This document shows, piece by piece, positions 34,565 to 44,640 of a DNA stretch of 64,000 nucleotides; position 1 is the stretch's first letter, and every line of letters begins with the position of its first letter. Made by a program: the position numbers and the translations under genes. The DNA lies in contig NZ_BMMM01000001.1 of assembly GCF_014645835.1 (NCBI RefSeq), positions 62,001 to 126,000 on the forward strand, in the 5' to 3' direction. Under the pieces are notes generated by a model. The model was not told the origin of the DNA, did not search any database, and worked only from the letters and a program-made list of their open reading frames with translations. Source of the DNA: Streptomyces albiflavescens (GTDB lineage: Bacteria > Actinomycetota > Actinomycetes > Streptomycetales > Streptomycetaceae).

Positions 34565-36436
34565 TCAGAGGTGGCGGCGGCGCGCTGCGGCGTGGCCGTC
34601 GTACCGTTCACGGGCGTTCAACGCGGCTTCGCGCGAGGCCACTTCGGCGACGGGTACGTCCCACCAGGCCTCGGCCGGAGGGGCGGTGGGCGTCCGGTCG
34701 GTCTCGACGTACACGCATGTCGGCCGGTCCGAGGCGCGCGCCGTGGCCAGCGCGTCCCGCAGTTCCCGTACGGTCTTGGCGCGCAGGACGTCCATGCCGA
34801 GGCTGGCGGCGTTGGCGGCGAGATCGACCGGGAGCGGGGCCCCGGAGAAGGTGCCGTCGGCGGCGCGGTAGCGGTAGGCGGTGCCGAAGCGCTCGCCTCC
34901 CGTCTCCTCGGAGAGGCCGCCGATGGAGGCGTAGCCGTGGTTCTGGATCAGCACCAGGTTGACGGGCAGGCCCTCCTGGACCGCGGTGACGATCTCCGTG
35001 GGCATCATCAGATACGTGCCGTCGCCGACCAGCGACCAGACCGGTGTTCCGGGGGCGGCCTGCTGGACGCCGATGCCCGCGGGGATCTCGTAGCCCATGC
35101 ACGAGTACCCGTATTCCAGGTGGTACTGGCGTGGGCCGCGCGCCCGCCACAGCTTGTGCAGGTCGCCGGGGAGCGAGCCGGCCGCGTTGATGACCACGTC
35201 GTCGTCGCCGACGACCGCGTCCAGGGCGCCGAGGAGCTGGGTCTGCGTGGGCACGGCGGAGTCCTCGGCCCGGTAGGCGGTCTCGACCACTTCCTCCCAA
35301 CGCGCCTTGCCTGCGCGGTACTCGGCCTCGTACGCCTCGTCCACCCGGTGGCCGGACAGCCCCTCGGTGAGAGCCTCAAGGCCCGCCCGCGCATCCGCGA
35401 CCAATGTGCGGGCGGCGAGCTTGTGGGCGTCGAAGGCGGTGATGTTGAGGTTCACGAACCGGACGCCGGGCTCCTGGAACAGCGTGTGGGACGCGGTGGT
35501 GAAGTCGGTGTACCGGGTGCCGACCCCGATGATCAGGTCGGCGGTGCGGGCGATGTCGTCGCAGACGGCGGTGCCGGTGTGGCCGATGCCGCCGAGGTCG
35601 GCGGGGTGGTCGTACCGCAGGGAGCCCTTGCCCGCCTGCGTGGAGGCGACCGGGATGCCGGTGGCGTCGACCAGGGCCTTCAGCGCGCCCTCGGCCTCAC
35701 TGTGGTGCACTCCCCCGCCGGCGACGAGCAGCGGACGCTCGGCTGCGCGGATCGCCCGTACGGCTTCGGCGAGTTCGACCGGATCGGGGGCGGGACGGCG
35801 TACGTGCCAGACCCGCTCGGCGAAGAACTCCTCCGGCCAGTCGTACGCCTCCGCCTGCACGTCCTGCGGCATGGCGAGGGTGACGGCGCCGGTCTCGGAC
35901 GGGTCGGTCAGGACCCGCATCGCGTTCAGGGCGGACGGGATCAGCATCTCGGGGCGGGTGATCCGGTCGAAGTAGCGGGAGACCGGGCGCAGGGTGTCGT
36001 TGACGGAGACGTCTGCCTCGACGGGGTGTTCCAGCTGCTGGAGCAGCGGGTCGGCCGGGCGGGTCACGAAGTAGTCGCCCGGCAGAAGCAGCACCGGGAG
36101 GCGGTTGACCGTGGCGAGGGCCGCGCCGGTGACGAGGTTGGTGGCGCCGGGGCCGATGGACGTGGTGACGGCCTGTGCGGACAGGCGGTTGAGCTGGCGC
36201 GCGTAGCCGACCGCGGCATGCACCATGGACTGCTCGTTGCGGCCCTGATGGAAGGGCATGGTGTCCTCGCCGGCCTCCAGCAGCGCCTGGCCGATGCCCG
36301 CCACATTGCCGTGGCCGAAGATGCCCCAGGTGCCGGCGATCAGCCGGTGCCGTACGCCGTCGCGTTCGCTGTACTGCGCGGACAGGAAGCGCACCAGTGC
36401 CTGGGCGACGGTCAGACGGCGGGTGGGGGTGCTCAT
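34565..36436 (-). CDS. iolD: 3D-(3,5/4)-trihydroxycyclohexane-1,2-dione acylhydrolase
   Basis: A 623-residue thiamine-diphosphate enzyme. It opens the ring of the inositol-derived diketone to 5-deoxyglucuronate. GTWGIFGHGNVAGIGQALLE and MPFHQGRNEQSMVHAAVGYA are in the N-terminal pyrimidine-binding domain. The C-terminal domain has GYSCMGYEIPAGIGVQQAAP and the ThDP motif LVGDGTYLMM...IQNHGYASIG. The ATG at 36436 shares one base with the iolB stop (TGATG), so the genes are translationally coupled. A longer in-frame extension overlaps iolB and is rejected. Confidence 0.95.
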   Translation of the reverse strand: MSTPTRRLTVAQALVRFLSAQYSERDGVRHRLIAGTWGIFGHGNVAGIGQALLEAGEDTMPFHQGRNEQSMVHAAVGYARQLNRLSAQAVTTSIGPGATNLVTGAALATVNRLPVLLLPGDYFVTRPADPLLQQLEHPVEADVSVNDTLRPVSRYFDRITRPEMLIPSALNAMRVLTDPSETGAVTLAMPQDVQAEAYDWPEEFFAERVWHVRRPAPDPVELAEAVRAIRAAERPLLVAGGGVHHSEAEGALKALVDATGIPVASTQAGKGSLRYDHPADLGGIGHTGTAVCDDIARTADLIIGVGTRYTDFTTASHTLFQEPGVRFVNLNITAFDAHKLAARTLVADARAGLEALTEGLSGHRVDEAYEAEYRAGKARWEEVVETAYRAEDSAVPTQTQLLGALDAVVGDDDVVINAAGSLPGDLHKLWRARGPRQYHLEYGYSCMGYEIPAGIGVQQAAPGTPVWSLVGDGTYLMMPTEIVTAVQEGLPVNLVLIQNHGYASIGGLSEETGGERFGTAYRYRAADGTFSGAPLPVDLAANAASLGMDVLRAKTVRELRDALATARASDRPTCVYVETDRTPTAPPAEAWWDVPVAEVASREAALNARERYDGHAAARRRHL

Positions 36437-37344
36437 CAGGACTTCTCCGGTGCCGTGTAGAGGGGGAGGCGGGGGTCGACCGGCCGCTCGGGCCAGGTGG
36501 CGCGGATCCAGGTGTGGTCGGGGTGATCGCAGATCAGCCAGGCCCGGTCCGGCCCGGGACCCGCCATGACGTTGAGGTAGTACATGTCGTGTCCTGGCAC
36601 GGCCATGGACGGTCCGTGCCAGCCGTCCGGGATGAGGACGACATCGCCGTCGCGCACCTCGGCCAGCACGTCGGTGTTGGTGCCGTGGCCCGAGGGCGAG
36701 ACCCGCTGGTAGCCGAGGCCGGGCGTGCCCTCGTGGGCGGCGAACTCGAAGTAGTAGATCTCCTCCAGCTCCGATTCCTCGCCGGGCCGGTGCTCGTCGT
36801 GCTTGTGCGGCGGGAAGGAGGACCAGTTGCCGCCGGGCGTGATCACCTCGACGGCGATCAACTTGTCGCACTCGAAACCCTGTCCATCAGCACCTCCGGC
36901 ACGGGCCGCCGCACCGAAGTTGTTGACCTGGCGCGAGCAGTTGCCGGTGCCGCGCATCTCGACCGGGACGGAGGAGGCGGGCCCGTAGCGGGCCGGCAGC
37001 CTGCGGGCGCAGCGGGCACCGGTGAGCGCGAACCGTCCGCCGTCGCGCGAGGCGATCGAGGCCTGGGCGTCCCGGGGGACGTACGCGAAGTCGCTCACCC
37101 CGCTGAAGACGCTCTCGCGCCCGGCGAGCCGGAATGTGTCGCCTCCGACGGCGACGGTGCAGCCGCCCGACAGCGGGAGCACGATCCACTCGCTGTCGCC
37201 GGTGTCGAAGGCGTGCCAGCCACCGGGCGGCAGTTCGAGGACACGCAGGCTGGAGTAGCCCCAGCCGGCCGACTCGGGGGTGACGTCGACGGTGTAGGCG
37301 TCGGCGGTGGCCTTGCCCGCGGGAAGGTGGTGCGTGGTGGTCAT
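36436..37344 (-). CDS. iolB: 5-deoxy-glucuronate isomerase
   Basis: A 302-residue bicupin of the KduI/IolB family that isomerises 5-deoxyglucuronate to 2-deoxy-5-ketogluconate. Cupin metal motif SSFPPHKHDEHRPGEESELE near residue 165, and a later GWHGPSMAVPGHDMYYLNVM. Sits between the aldolase and iolD in the same direction, coupled to iolD. Confidence 0.95.
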   Translation of the reverse strand: MTTTHHLPAGKATADAYTVDVTPESAGWGYSSLRVLELPPGGWHAFDTGDSEWIVLPLSGGCTVAVGGDTFRLAGRESVFSGVSDFAYVPRDAQASIASRDGGRFALTGARCARRLPARYGPASSVPVEMRGTGNCSRQVNNFGAAARAGGADGQGFECDKLIAVEVITPGGNWSSFPPHKHDEHRPGEESELEEIYYFEFAAHEGTPGLGYQRVSPSGHGTNTDVLAEVRDGDVVLIPDGWHGPSMAVPGHDMYYLNVMAGPGPDRAWLICDHPDHTWIRATWPERPVDPRLPLYTAPEKS

Positions 37345-37409
37345 CGGGTGGCTCCTGTACGGGGCTCAGAACAAGCTGAACAGGGGTTCAGAAAGGGCAG
37401 AACGGGCAT

Positions 37410-38288
37410 TCAGAGCAGGCCGACCGCGGTGTCCACCGCGGTCTCGACGCTGCCCTCGGCGGGGTAGAGCAGCGACCGGCCGACGACCATGCCCTGGACG
37501 GTGGGCAGTCGCAGGGCCTTGCGCCATCTCTCGTACGCCCCCTCCTGGTCCCTGCCGACCTCGCCGCCGAGCAGCACGGCGGGCAGGGTGGACGCCTCCA
37601 GTACCTCGGCCATGTCGTCGGGGTCGTGGGTGACCGGCAGCTTGAGCCAGGTGTAGGCGGAGGTGCCACCGAGCCCGGAGGCGATGGCGATGGACCGGGT
37701 GACGGCCTCGGCGCTCAGGTCGTTGCGGACCGTGCCCTCCACCCGGCGGGATATGAACGGCTCGACGAACAGCGGCAGTCGGCGGGCTGCCATGTCGTCG
37801 ACGGCGCGGGCCGTCGTCTGCAGGGTCTCCAGGGAGCCGGGGTCGTCGTAGTCGATGCGCAGCAGGAGCTTTCCGGCGTCGAAGCGGAGCCGCTCGATGT
37901 CCTCGGCGCGGTGGCCGGTGAAGCGGTCGTCCATCTCGAAGCAGGCGCCCGCGAGCCCGCCACGGTTCATGGAGCCCATCACGACCTTGTTCTCCAGGAC
38001 GCCCAGGAGCAGCAGGTCCTCCAGGATGTCGGCGGTGGCCAGCACCCCGTCCACACCGGGCCTGGACAGCGCGACGCAGAGGCGTTCCAGGAGGTCGGCG
38101 CGGTTGGCCATGGCCAGGCGGTGCTCGCCGACACCGAGGGCGCCGCGCGCGGGGTGGTCGGCGGCCACGATCATCAGGCGGCCGCTGTCGCCGATCAGCG
38201 GGCGGCGGACACGGCGGGCGGCCGCTTCGGCGATGGCCTCCGGGTGCCGGGCGCGCACCGTGACGAGGTCGGGGATGCTGATGCTCAA
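37410..38288 (-). CDS. Cgl0159-type (beta/alpha)8 aldolase, inositol pathway
   Basis: A 292-residue barrel protein with MIVAADHPARGALGV near the N-terminus, GLAGACFEMDDRFTGHRAED, LLRIDYDDPGSLETL and the phosphate-site-like LLGGEVGRDQEG...VVGRSLLYP. It matches the actinobacterial Cgl0159 group found in inositol operons, related to DeoC-type aldolases. No classical IolJ is present, so it most likely cleaves 2-deoxy-5-ketogluconate-6-phosphate to dihydroxyacetone phosphate and malonate semialdehyde. That assignment is inference from context. Confidence 0.82.
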   Translation of the reverse strand: MSISIPDLVTVRARHPEAIAEAAARRVRRPLIGDSGRLMIVAADHPARGALGVGEHRLAMANRADLLERLCVALSRPGVDGVLATADILEDLLLLGVLENKVVMGSMNRGGLAGACFEMDDRFTGHRAEDIERLRFDAGKLLLRIDYDDPGSLETLQTTARAVDDMAARRLPLFVEPFISRRVEGTVRNDLSAEAVTRSIAIASGLGGTSAYTWLKLPVTHDPDDMAEVLEASTLPAVLLGGEVGRDQEGAYERWRKALRLPTVQGMVVGRSLLYPAEGSVETAVDTAVGLL

Positions 38289-38354
38289 GACAGGCTCCGT
38301 TCAGGGGTGGCGTCGGTCGGCCGCGTTCGCGGTGCGCCTCGGCCTCGGACTCGG

Positions 38355-39311
38355 TCAGCCGCGTACGAGGAGGTCCTCGACCTCGGACTCGGTCGGCATC
38401 GCGGAGGAGCAGGCGAGCCGGGAGGCGACAAGCGCGCCGGCCGCGTTGGCGTACCGGATGGTCTTCTCCAGCTCCCAGCCGGACAGCAGACCGTGGCAGA
38501 GCGAGCCGCCGAACGCGTCTCCGGCGCCGAGGCCGTTGACGACCTCCACCGGTACCGGCGGGACCTCGGCGACGGTGCCGTCACGGTGGACGGCCAGGAC
38601 TCCCTTGGGACCCTGTTTGACGACGGCGAGTTCCACACCGGCGTCGAGGAGAGCCTGGGCACAGGCCCGTGGTTCGCGTACCCCGGTGGCGATCTCGCAC
38701 TCGTCGAGGTTGCCGACGGCGACCGTGGCATGGCGCAACGCCTCGGCGTAGTACGGGCGCGCGCTGTCGGGGTCCTTCCAGAACATCGGGCGCCAGTCGA
38801 GGTCGAAGACCGTGGTGCCCGACTTGGCGCGCGCCTTCAGGGCGGCGAGCGTGGCCGAGCGGCTGGGCTCCTCGCTCAGACCGGTGCCGGTGATCCAGAA
38901 GATGCGGGCCGCGCGGATGGCGAAGAAGTCCAGCTCGTCGGTGTGGATCTCCAGGTCCGGCGCCTTGGGCCGCCGGTAGAAGTACAGCGGGAAGTCGTCC
39001 GGCGGGAAGATCTCGCAGAAGGTGATCGGCGTGGGATACGCGGCGACGGGCGTGACCCAGCGGTCGTCGACGCCGAACTCCTTGAGCGCCTGGTGGAGAT
39101 AGGTGCCGAAGGGGTCCTGGCCGGTGCGGGTGATCACCGCGGTGGCGCGGCCCAGGCGCGCGGCGGCCACCGCGACATTGGCCGCCGAGCCGCCGAGAAA
39201 CTTTCCGAAGGACTCGACCTGCGCGAGCGGCACACCCGTCTGCAGGGGGTAGAGATCGACGCCGATACGTCCCATGGTGATGACGTCGAAGGATTCAGCG
39301 GACTCAGGCAT
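38355..39311 (-). CDS. iolC: 5-dehydro-2-deoxygluconokinase
   Basis: A 318-residue PfkB-family sugar kinase. GRIGVDLYPLQTGVPL at the start, GGSAANVAVAAARLG near 40, VFDLDWRPMFWKD (IolC-typical), and the ATP/anion-hole motif NGLGAGDAFGGSLCHGLLSG near 265 with the catalytic Asp. It phosphorylates 2-deoxy-5-ketogluconate. The ATG at 39311 has AGGAG at 9 nt; a longer in-frame start is less well placed. First gene of the leftward inositol operon. Confidence 0.94.
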   Translation of the reverse strand: MPESAESFDVITMGRIGVDLYPLQTGVPLAQVESFGKFLGGSAANVAVAAARLGRATAVITRTGQDPFGTYLHQALKEFGVDDRWVTPVAAYPTPITFCEIFPPDDFPLYFYRRPKAPDLEIHTDELDFFAIRAARIFWITGTGLSEEPSRSATLAALKARAKSGTTVFDLDWRPMFWKDPDSARPYYAEALRHATVAVGNLDECEIATGVREPRACAQALLDAGVELAVVKQGPKGVLAVHRDGTVAEVPPVPVEVVNGLGAGDAFGGSLCHGLLSGWELEKTIRYANAAGALVASRLACSSAMPTESEVEDLLVRG

Positions 39312-39387
39312 GCGTGACGCTCCTGATGCGTGGGATGCGGGCAAAGGGGCGCCCGATGCCTCTTAGGTGTAGGACGCACAGCAAGCT

Positions 39388-39403
39388 CCTGTCAAGACTT
39401 TGT
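39388..39403 (-). promoter_or_regulatory. Shared 16-bp motif, leftward copy, over the iolC -35
   Basis: On the minus strand the site reads ACAAAGTCTTGACAGG, matching the rightward copy at 39440 in 15 of 16 bases. TTGACA is followed after 18 bp by TACACC, a plausible -10 for iolC. Confidence 0.65.
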
Positions 39404-39439
39404 ACTGACATTCGGACCTGCTCAGGAAATGATGTCTTA

Positions 39440-39455
39440 ACAAAGTATTGACAGG
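39440..39455 (+). promoter_or_regulatory. Shared 16-bp motif, rightward copy, over the transporter -35
   Basis: ACAAAGTATTGACAGG contains TTGACA; TTGTAT follows after 18 bp as -10. Together with the mirror copy it forms an inverted pair, the expected place for the GntR regulator to control both operons. Confidence 0.65.
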
Positions 39456-39602
39456 TGGGTGCAACAGGGACTTGTATCCCGTCCCAACGAAACAGCCTCG
39501 TCACCGGCTCAAGATCCGGACCTGCCCGTCCGGGCCCGCACGGGCACCGCGCCCCGCGCCGTCCCGTTCCCTTCCCCTGTCGCACAGTGAGGTGCTGGAA
39601 AG

Positions 39603-40622
39603 ATGGACCGCACGTTTCACCCCCGCTCTCGCAGAATCGCCCCAGTCGTAGCGATCGCGGCGGCATCCGCCCTCCTCGTCGCCGGCTGTTCCAGCGGCTC
39701 GGGAGGCAAGAAGGCAGAGGAAAGCGGCGCCGCCGCGTCGGCCGGCAAGGCCAACACCCCTCGCATGACAGTCGCGCTGGTCACCCATCAGGCTCCCGGC
39801 GACACGTTCTGGGACATCGTCCGCAAGGGCGCCGAGGCCGCCGCGGCCAAGGACAACATCAAGCTGGTCTACTCCGCCGACCCGAGCGCGGGCAGCCAGG
39901 CCAACCTCGTCCAGAACGCCGTCGACCAGAAGGTCGACGGCATCGCGATCACCCTGGCCAAGCCGGACGCCATGAAGGACGTCGTGAGCAAGGCGAAGGC
40001 GGCCAACATACCGGTGGTGGGCCTCAACTCGGGGGTGAGCGACTGGAAGAAGCTGGGCCTGATGGAGTTCTTCGGACAGGACGAGGGCGTGGCGGGCGAG
40101 GCGCTCGGCAACAGGCTGAACTCGATCGGCGCCAAGAAGGCCGTCTGTGTGATCCAGGAGCAGGGGAACATCGGGCTCACCCAGCGCTGCGACGGTGTGA
40201 AGAAGACGTTCTCGGGCACGACCGAGACGCTGTACGTCAACGGCACCGACATGCCCTCCGTGAAGTCGACGATCACCGCCAAGCTCAAGCAGGACAGCGC
40301 GATCGACTACGTGGTCACCCTCGGCGCCCCGTACGCCCTGACCGCGGTCCAGTCGGTGGGCGACGCGGGCAGCAAGGCGAAGGTCGCGACCTTCGACCTC
40401 AACAAGGACCTGACCAAGGCCATCAAGAAGGGCGACATCCAGTTCGCCGTCGACCAGCAGCCCTACCTCCAGGGCTACCTCGCCGTCGACTCCCTGTGGC
40501 TGTACAAGAACAACGGCAACTACAGCGGTGGCGGTGAGCAGCCGGTGCTGACCGGCCCGGCCTTCGTCGACAAGAGCAACGTCGACGCCGTGGCCTCGTT
40601 CGCCGCGAAGGGCACTCGGTGA
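39603..40622 (+). CDS. Sugar ABC transporter substrate-binding lipoprotein, inositol-type
   Basis: A 339-residue protein. Lipoprotein signal ending LLVAGCSSGSGG, so it is anchored outside the membrane. The mature part is a class I (RbsB-like) periplasmic-binding fold: TVALVTHQAPGDTFWDIVRK, DGIAITLAKPDAMKD, VVGLNSGVSDWK and DIQFAVDQQPYLQGYLAVDS. Context indicates myo-inositol. Its stop overlaps the permease start (TGATG). Confidence 0.92.
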   Translation: MDRTFHPRSRRIAPVVAIAAASALLVAGCSSGSGGKKAEESGAAASAGKANTPRMTVALVTHQAPGDTFWDIVRKGAEAAAAKDNIKLVYSADPSAGSQANLVQNAVDQKVDGIAITLAKPDAMKDVVSKAKAANIPVVGLNSGVSDWKKLGLMEFFGQDEGVAGEALGNRLNSIGAKKAVCVIQEQGNIGLTQRCDGVKKTFSGTTETLYVNGTDMPSVKSTITAKLKQDSAIDYVVTLGAPYALTAVQSVGDAGSKAKVATFDLNKDLTKAIKKGDIQFAVDQQPYLQGYLAVDSLWLYKNNGNYSGGGEQPVLTGPAFVDKSNVDAVASFAAKGTR

Positions 40623-41698
40623 TGAGCATGTCCCCCCAGGCTGCGCCGGCGGTGACCACACCGCCGGCCCCCGGCCCCAAAGAGACCGACGGCCGCACCT
40701 CACAGCGCCCCTTGGCGCTGCGGCTGCTCGCCCGGCCCGAGGTCGGTGTCTTCCTCGGCGCCGTCGCGGTGCTCGTCTTCTTCCTGATCGCGGCCCCCTC
40801 GGTCCGCCAGGGCAGTTCGATGGCCACGGTCCTCTACCAGTCGTCGACCATCGGCATCATGGCGCTGCCGGTGGCCCTGCTGATGATCGGCGGCGAGTTC
40901 GACCTGTCGTCCGGTGTCGCTGTGATCACCTCGGCGCTGACCGCGAGCATGCTCAGCTACCAGCTGACCATGAACGTGTGGGTGGGCGTGATCGTCGCAC
41001 TCCTCGTGTCGCTCGGGATCGGCGCCTTCAACGGCTGGATGGTGGTCCGCACCGGATTGCCCAGCTTCCTGGTCACGTTGGGCACCTTCCTGATCCTGCA
41101 AGGCGTGAACCTCGCGGTCACCAAGCTGGTCACCGGCAACGTCGCGACCGACGACATCAGCACCATGGACGGCTTCGACCAGGCGAAGAAGATCTTCGCC
41201 TCGTCGTTCGACGTCGGCGGTGTCCAGGTGAAGATCACCGTCGTGTGGTGGCTGGTCTTCGCGGCCCTGGCCACCTGGGTCCTGCTGCGCACCAAGTACG
41301 GCAACTGGATCTTCGCCGTCGGCGGCAACAAGGACAGCGCACGCGCGGTCGGCGTGCCGGTGAACTTCACCAAGATCACACTGTTCATGACCGTCGGCTT
41401 CGGCGCGTGGTTCGTCGGCATGCACCAGCTGTTCTCCTTCAACACCGTGCAGTCCGGCGAAGGCGTCGGCCAGGAGCTGATCTACATCGCGGCGGCGGTG
41501 ATCGGCGGCTGTCTGCTCACCGGCGGCTACGGCTCCGCGATCGGCCCGGTCTTCGGCGCCTTCATGTTCGGCATGGTGAACCAGGGCATCGTGTACGCGG
41601 GCTGGAACCCCGACTGGTTCAAGGCGTTCCTCGGCGTGATGCTGCTCGGCGCCGTCCTGATCAATCTGTGGGTCCAGCGCACGGCGACCCGGAGGTGA
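40622..41698 (+). CDS. Sugar ABC transporter permease (RbsC/FrcC type)
   Basis: A 358-residue integral membrane protein with about nine hydrophobic segments. RbsC-family marks include [38 protein letters not shown] and [19 protein letters not shown]. Translationally coupled to the binding protein upstream. The ATG at 40622 is preferred to the GTG one codon before because of the TGATG overlap. Confidence 0.93.
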   Translation: MSMSPQAAPAVTTPPAPGPKETDGRTSQRPLALRLLARPEVGVFLGAVAVLVFFLIAAPSVRQGSSMATVLYQSSTIGIMALPVALLMIGGEFDLSSGVAVITSALTASMLSYQLTMNVWVGVIVALLVSLGIGAFNGWMVVRTGLPSFLVTLGTFLILQGVNLAVTKLVTGNVATDDISTMDGFDQAKKIFASSFDVGGVQVKITVVWWLVFAALATWVLLRTKYGNWIFAVGGNKDSARAVGVPVNFTKITLFMTVGFGAWFVGMHQLFSFNTVQSGEGVGQELIYIAAAVIGGCLLTGGYGSAIGPVFGAFMFGMVNQGIVYAGWNPDWFKAFLGVMLLGAVLINLWVQRTATRR

Positions 41699-41702
41699 CC
41701 GC

Positions 41703-42614
41703 ATGACAACCAACGGAACCGGAACCCACGGCGCCATCATCGAGGACACCATGCCCGAAGAAGACCGGCCGCTCGTCGAACTCCGCAACGCGGGGAAGTC
41801 GTACGGCAACATCCGTGCCCTGCACGGCGTCTCGCTCACCGTCCAGTCCGGCAAGGTGACCTGCGTGCTCGGCGACAACGGCGCCGGCAAGTCCACCCTC
41901 ATCAAGATCATCTCGGGGCTGCACCAGCACACCGAGGGCGAGTTCCTCGTCGACGGCACGCCGGTACGGTTCACCACCCCCCGCGAAGCCCTCGACAAGG
42001 GCATCGCCACCGTCTACCAGGACCTCGCCACCGTCCCGCTCATGCCGGTGTGGCGGAACTTCTTCCTGGGCTCCGAAATGACCAAGGGCCCCTGGCCCGT
42101 CCGGCGCCTGGACATCGAGAAGATGAAGAAGACCGCCGACGAGGAACTGCGCAACATGGGCATCGTCCTCGACGACCTCGACCAGCCCATCGGCACCCTC
42201 TCCGGCGGCCAGCGCCAGTCCGTGGCCATCGCCCGCGCCGTCTACTTCGGCGCCCGCGTGCTCATCCTCGACGAGCCGACCGCCGCACTCGGCGTCAAGC
42301 AGTCCGGCGTCGTCCTCAAGTACATCGCCGCCGCCCGCGACCGCGGCCTCGGCGTCATCTTCATCACCCACAACCCGCACCACGCCTACATGGTCGGCGA
42401 CCACTTCAGCGTCCTGCGCCTCGGCACCATGGAACTCAGCGCCGACCGCAGCGAGGTCAGCCTGGAAGAGCTCACCAACCACATGGCCGGCGGCGCCGAA
42501 CTCGCGGCCCTCAAGCACGAGTTGGCACAAGTCCGCGGCGTCGACGTCGAGGAGCTCCCCGAAGCCGAGGACCTCCAGGCACCCGTGGCGGCCTCCTCCG
42601 AAGGGACCTCCTGA
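41703..42614 (+). CDS. Sugar ABC transporter ATPase, single-domain (FrcA type)
   Basis: A 303-residue ATPase. Walker [15 protein letters not shown]-loop [20 protein letters not shown], signature [18 protein letters not shown], Walker [12 protein letters not shown] and switch His in [12 protein letters not shown]. It has one nucleotide-binding domain, unlike the two-domain RbsA/XylG/InoA proteins (about 500 residues), so it probably works as a homodimer. About 70 C-terminal residues after the ATPase core are acidic and specific. 4 nt after the permease. Confidence 0.93.
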   Translation: MTTNGTGTHGAIIEDTMPEEDRPLVELRNAGKSYGNIRALHGVSLTVQSGKVTCVLGDNGAGKSTLIKIISGLHQHTEGEFLVDGTPVRFTTPREALDKGIATVYQDLATVPLMPVWRNFFLGSEMTKGPWPVRRLDIEKMKKTADEELRNMGIVLDDLDQPIGTLSGGQRQSVAIARAVYFGARVLILDEPTAALGVKQSGVVLKYIAAARDRGLGVIFITHNPHHAYMVGDHFSVLRLGTMELSADRSEVSLEELTNHMAGGAELAALKHELAQVRGVDVEELPEAEDLQAPVAASSEGTS

Positions 42615-42615
42615 G

Positions 42616-43518
42616 ATGACCACTCCCCTCGACCGCATCCGGGTCGGCTCGGCCCCCGACTCCTGGGGTGTCTGGTTCCCGGACGACCCGCAGCAGGTGC
42701 CCTGGGAACGGTTCCTGGACGAGGTCGCCGAGGCCGGCTACTCCTGGATCGAACTCGGCCCGTACGGCTATCTGCCGACCGACCCGGCCCGGCTCACCGA
42801 CGAGGTGAACAAGCGTCGATTGAAGGTGTCGGCCGGCACGATCTTCACCGGGTTGCACCGCGGACCCTCGGTCTGGGAGTCCACCTGGAAGCACGTCAGC
42901 GAGGTCGCCGCGCTCACCCAGGCGTTGGGCGCCAAGCACCTGGTGGTCATCCCGTCCTTCTGGCGGGACGACAAGACCGCCGAGATCCTCGAGCCGCCGG
43001 AGCTGACCGCCGAGCAGTGGGCCCACCTGACCAAGGGTATGGAGCGGCTCGGCCACGAGGTCAAGGAGACGTACGGACTCGACATCGTCGTCCACCCGCA
43101 CGCCGACACCCACATCGACACCGAGGAACACGTCGAGCGCTTCCTCGACTCGACCGACTCCGACCTGGTCAACCTCTGTCTGGACACCGGGCACTACGCC
43201 TACTGCGGCGGCGACAGCGTGAAGCTCATCGAGACCTACGGCGAGCGGATCGGCTATCTCCACCTCAAGCAGGTCGACCCCGACATCCTCGCCGACGTCG
43301 TCAGGAACGAGGTGCCCTTCGGTCCCGCCGTCCAGCGCGGCGTGATGTGCGAACCCCCTTCCGGTGTACCGGAGTTGGAGCCGGTACTGGTCGCGGCCCA
43401 GCGCCTGGGCGTCGAACTGTTCGCCATCGTCGAGCAGGACATGTACCCCTGCGAACCGGACAAGCCGCTGCCCATCGCCGTGCGCACCCGCACGTTCCTC
43501 CGCTCCTGCGGCGCCTGA
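42616..43518 (+). CDS. Sugar phosphate isomerase/epimerase, IolE/IolI-like
   Basis: A 300-residue AP-endonuclease-2-type TIM barrel. [20 protein letters not shown] opens the barrel as in inosose dehydratases. Metal ligands are likely in [35 protein letters not shown] and GYLHLKQVD. In the inositol pathway such proteins dehydrate scyllo-inosose (IolE) or isomerise inososes (IolI). Since no other IolE candidate is in the cluster, dehydratase is the more economical guess. Starts 1 nt after the ATPase stop. Confidence 0.83.
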   Translation: MTTPLDRIRVGSAPDSWGVWFPDDPQQVPWERFLDEVAEAGYSWIELGPYGYLPTDPARLTDEVNKRRLKVSAGTIFTGLHRGPSVWESTWKHVSEVAALTQALGAKHLVVIPSFWRDDKTAEILEPPELTAEQWAHLTKGMERLGHEVKETYGLDIVVHPHADTHIDTEEHVERFLDSTDSDLVNLCLDTGHYAYCGGDSVKLIETYGERIGYLHLKQVDPDILADVVRNEVPFGPAVQRGVMCEPPSGVPELEPVLVAAQRLGVELFAIVEQDMYPCEPDKPLPIAVRTRTFLRSCGA

Positions 43519-43544
43519 ACCACCCGAAGGGACCACCGAACACC

Positions 43545-44564
43545 ATGACCCAGCGCGGAACGCTCGGCATCGCCGTCATCGGCACCGGCCGGATGGGGGC
43601 CGACCACGTACGCCGTATCACCGAGGTCATCAGCGGGGCACGGGTGACCGCCGTCGCGGACCTCGACGCGGAACGGGCCAAGCAACTCGCCGCGGGCATC
43701 GACGGCTGCACCGCGTACACCGACCCGTCCGCCGCCATGGCCGCGGACGACGTCGACGCCGTGATCATCGCCTCGCCCGGCCCGGCCCACGAGGCGGCGC
43801 TGCTCACCGCCTTCGAGCACGACCTGCCGGTGCTGTGCGAGAAGCCCCTCACACCGGACGCGGCCTCCGCGCTGCGCGTCATGGAGGCCGAGCAGAAGCT
43901 CGGCCACCGGCGGGTCCAGGTCGGATTCATGCGGCGGTACGACGCCGAGTACCTGAAGCTCAAGTCACTGCTGGACAGCGGCGAACTGGGCAGGCCGCTG
44001 ATGCTGCACAACCGGCACCGCAACGCCGACGTCCTGCCGTACTTCACCGAGCAGATGCTGATCAACGACTCCGTGGTGCACGAGATGGACGTCGCCCGCT
44101 GGCTGCTGAATCAGGAGATCACCGCGGTCACGGTGATGAAGCCGAAGCCCTCCGGCAACGCGCCCGAAGGCCTGTCCGACCCGCAGTTCGTCGTCTTCGA
44201 GACGGACGGAGGCACCCTGGTCGACGTCGAGATCTACGTCAACTGCCGCTTCGGTTACCAGGTACAGGCCGAAGCGGTCTGCGAGAACGGCACGGCACGG
44301 ATCGGCGAGGCCCACGGGATGCTCGTCAACACGGCGGGACGGTGGGGCGGTTCCGTCGCCCCGGACTTCGTGGAGCGGTTCGTGGACGCCTACGACCGCG
44401 AGGTCCAGGCCTGGGTCGACGCCACGCTGCGCGGCGAGGTCACCGGGCCCAGCAGCTGGGACGGATACGCCGCGGCAGCCGTCTGCGAGGCGGGCGTCCG
44501 CGCCCAGGCGGAGGGCCGCCGGACGGAGGTCCGACTGATCGAGCGCCCCGCCCTCTATCGCTGA
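43545..44564 (+). CDS. iolG: Inositol 2-dehydrogenase
   Basis: A 339-residue Gfo/Idh/MocA oxidoreductase that oxidises myo-inositol to 2-keto-myo-inositol with NAD. Rossmann motif [17 protein letters not shown], catalytic-loop [33 protein letters not shown] (IolG-typical), and [18 protein letters not shown] with the catalytic Asp/His pair. GAAGGGACC precedes the ATG at 43545. Last gene of the rightward arm. Confidence 0.92.
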   Translation: MTQRGTLGIAVIGTGRMGADHVRRITEVISGARVTAVADLDAERAKQLAAGIDGCTAYTDPSAAMAADDVDAVIIASPGPAHEAALLTAFEHDLPVLCEKPLTPDAASALRVMEAEQKLGHRRVQVGFMRRYDAEYLKLKSLLDSGELGRPLMLHNRHRNADVLPYFTEQMLINDSVVHEMDVARWLLNQEITAVTVMKPKPSGNAPEGLSDPQFVVFETDGGTLVDVEIYVNCRFGYQVQAEAVCENGTARIGEAHGMLVNTAGRWGGSVAPDFVERFVDAYDREVQAWVDATLRGEVTGPSSWDGYAAAAVCEAGVRAQAEGRRTEVRLIERPALYR

Positions 44565-44594
44565 CACACCGAGGGCGCTCCCCCAGGAAGTTGT

Positions 44595-44618
44595 CGGTCT
44601 TCCTGCGCGAGAAGACCG
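44595..44618. terminator. Hairpin between iolG and the phosphatase gene
   Basis: CGGTCTTC (44595-44602) and GAAGACCG (44611-44618) give an 8-bp stem. An alternative AGGAAG/CTTCCT stem (44585-44604) overlaps it. It lies between two converging stops. Confidence 0.65.
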
Positions 44619-44640
44619 GCGTGCACCTCGCCCACGTGCC

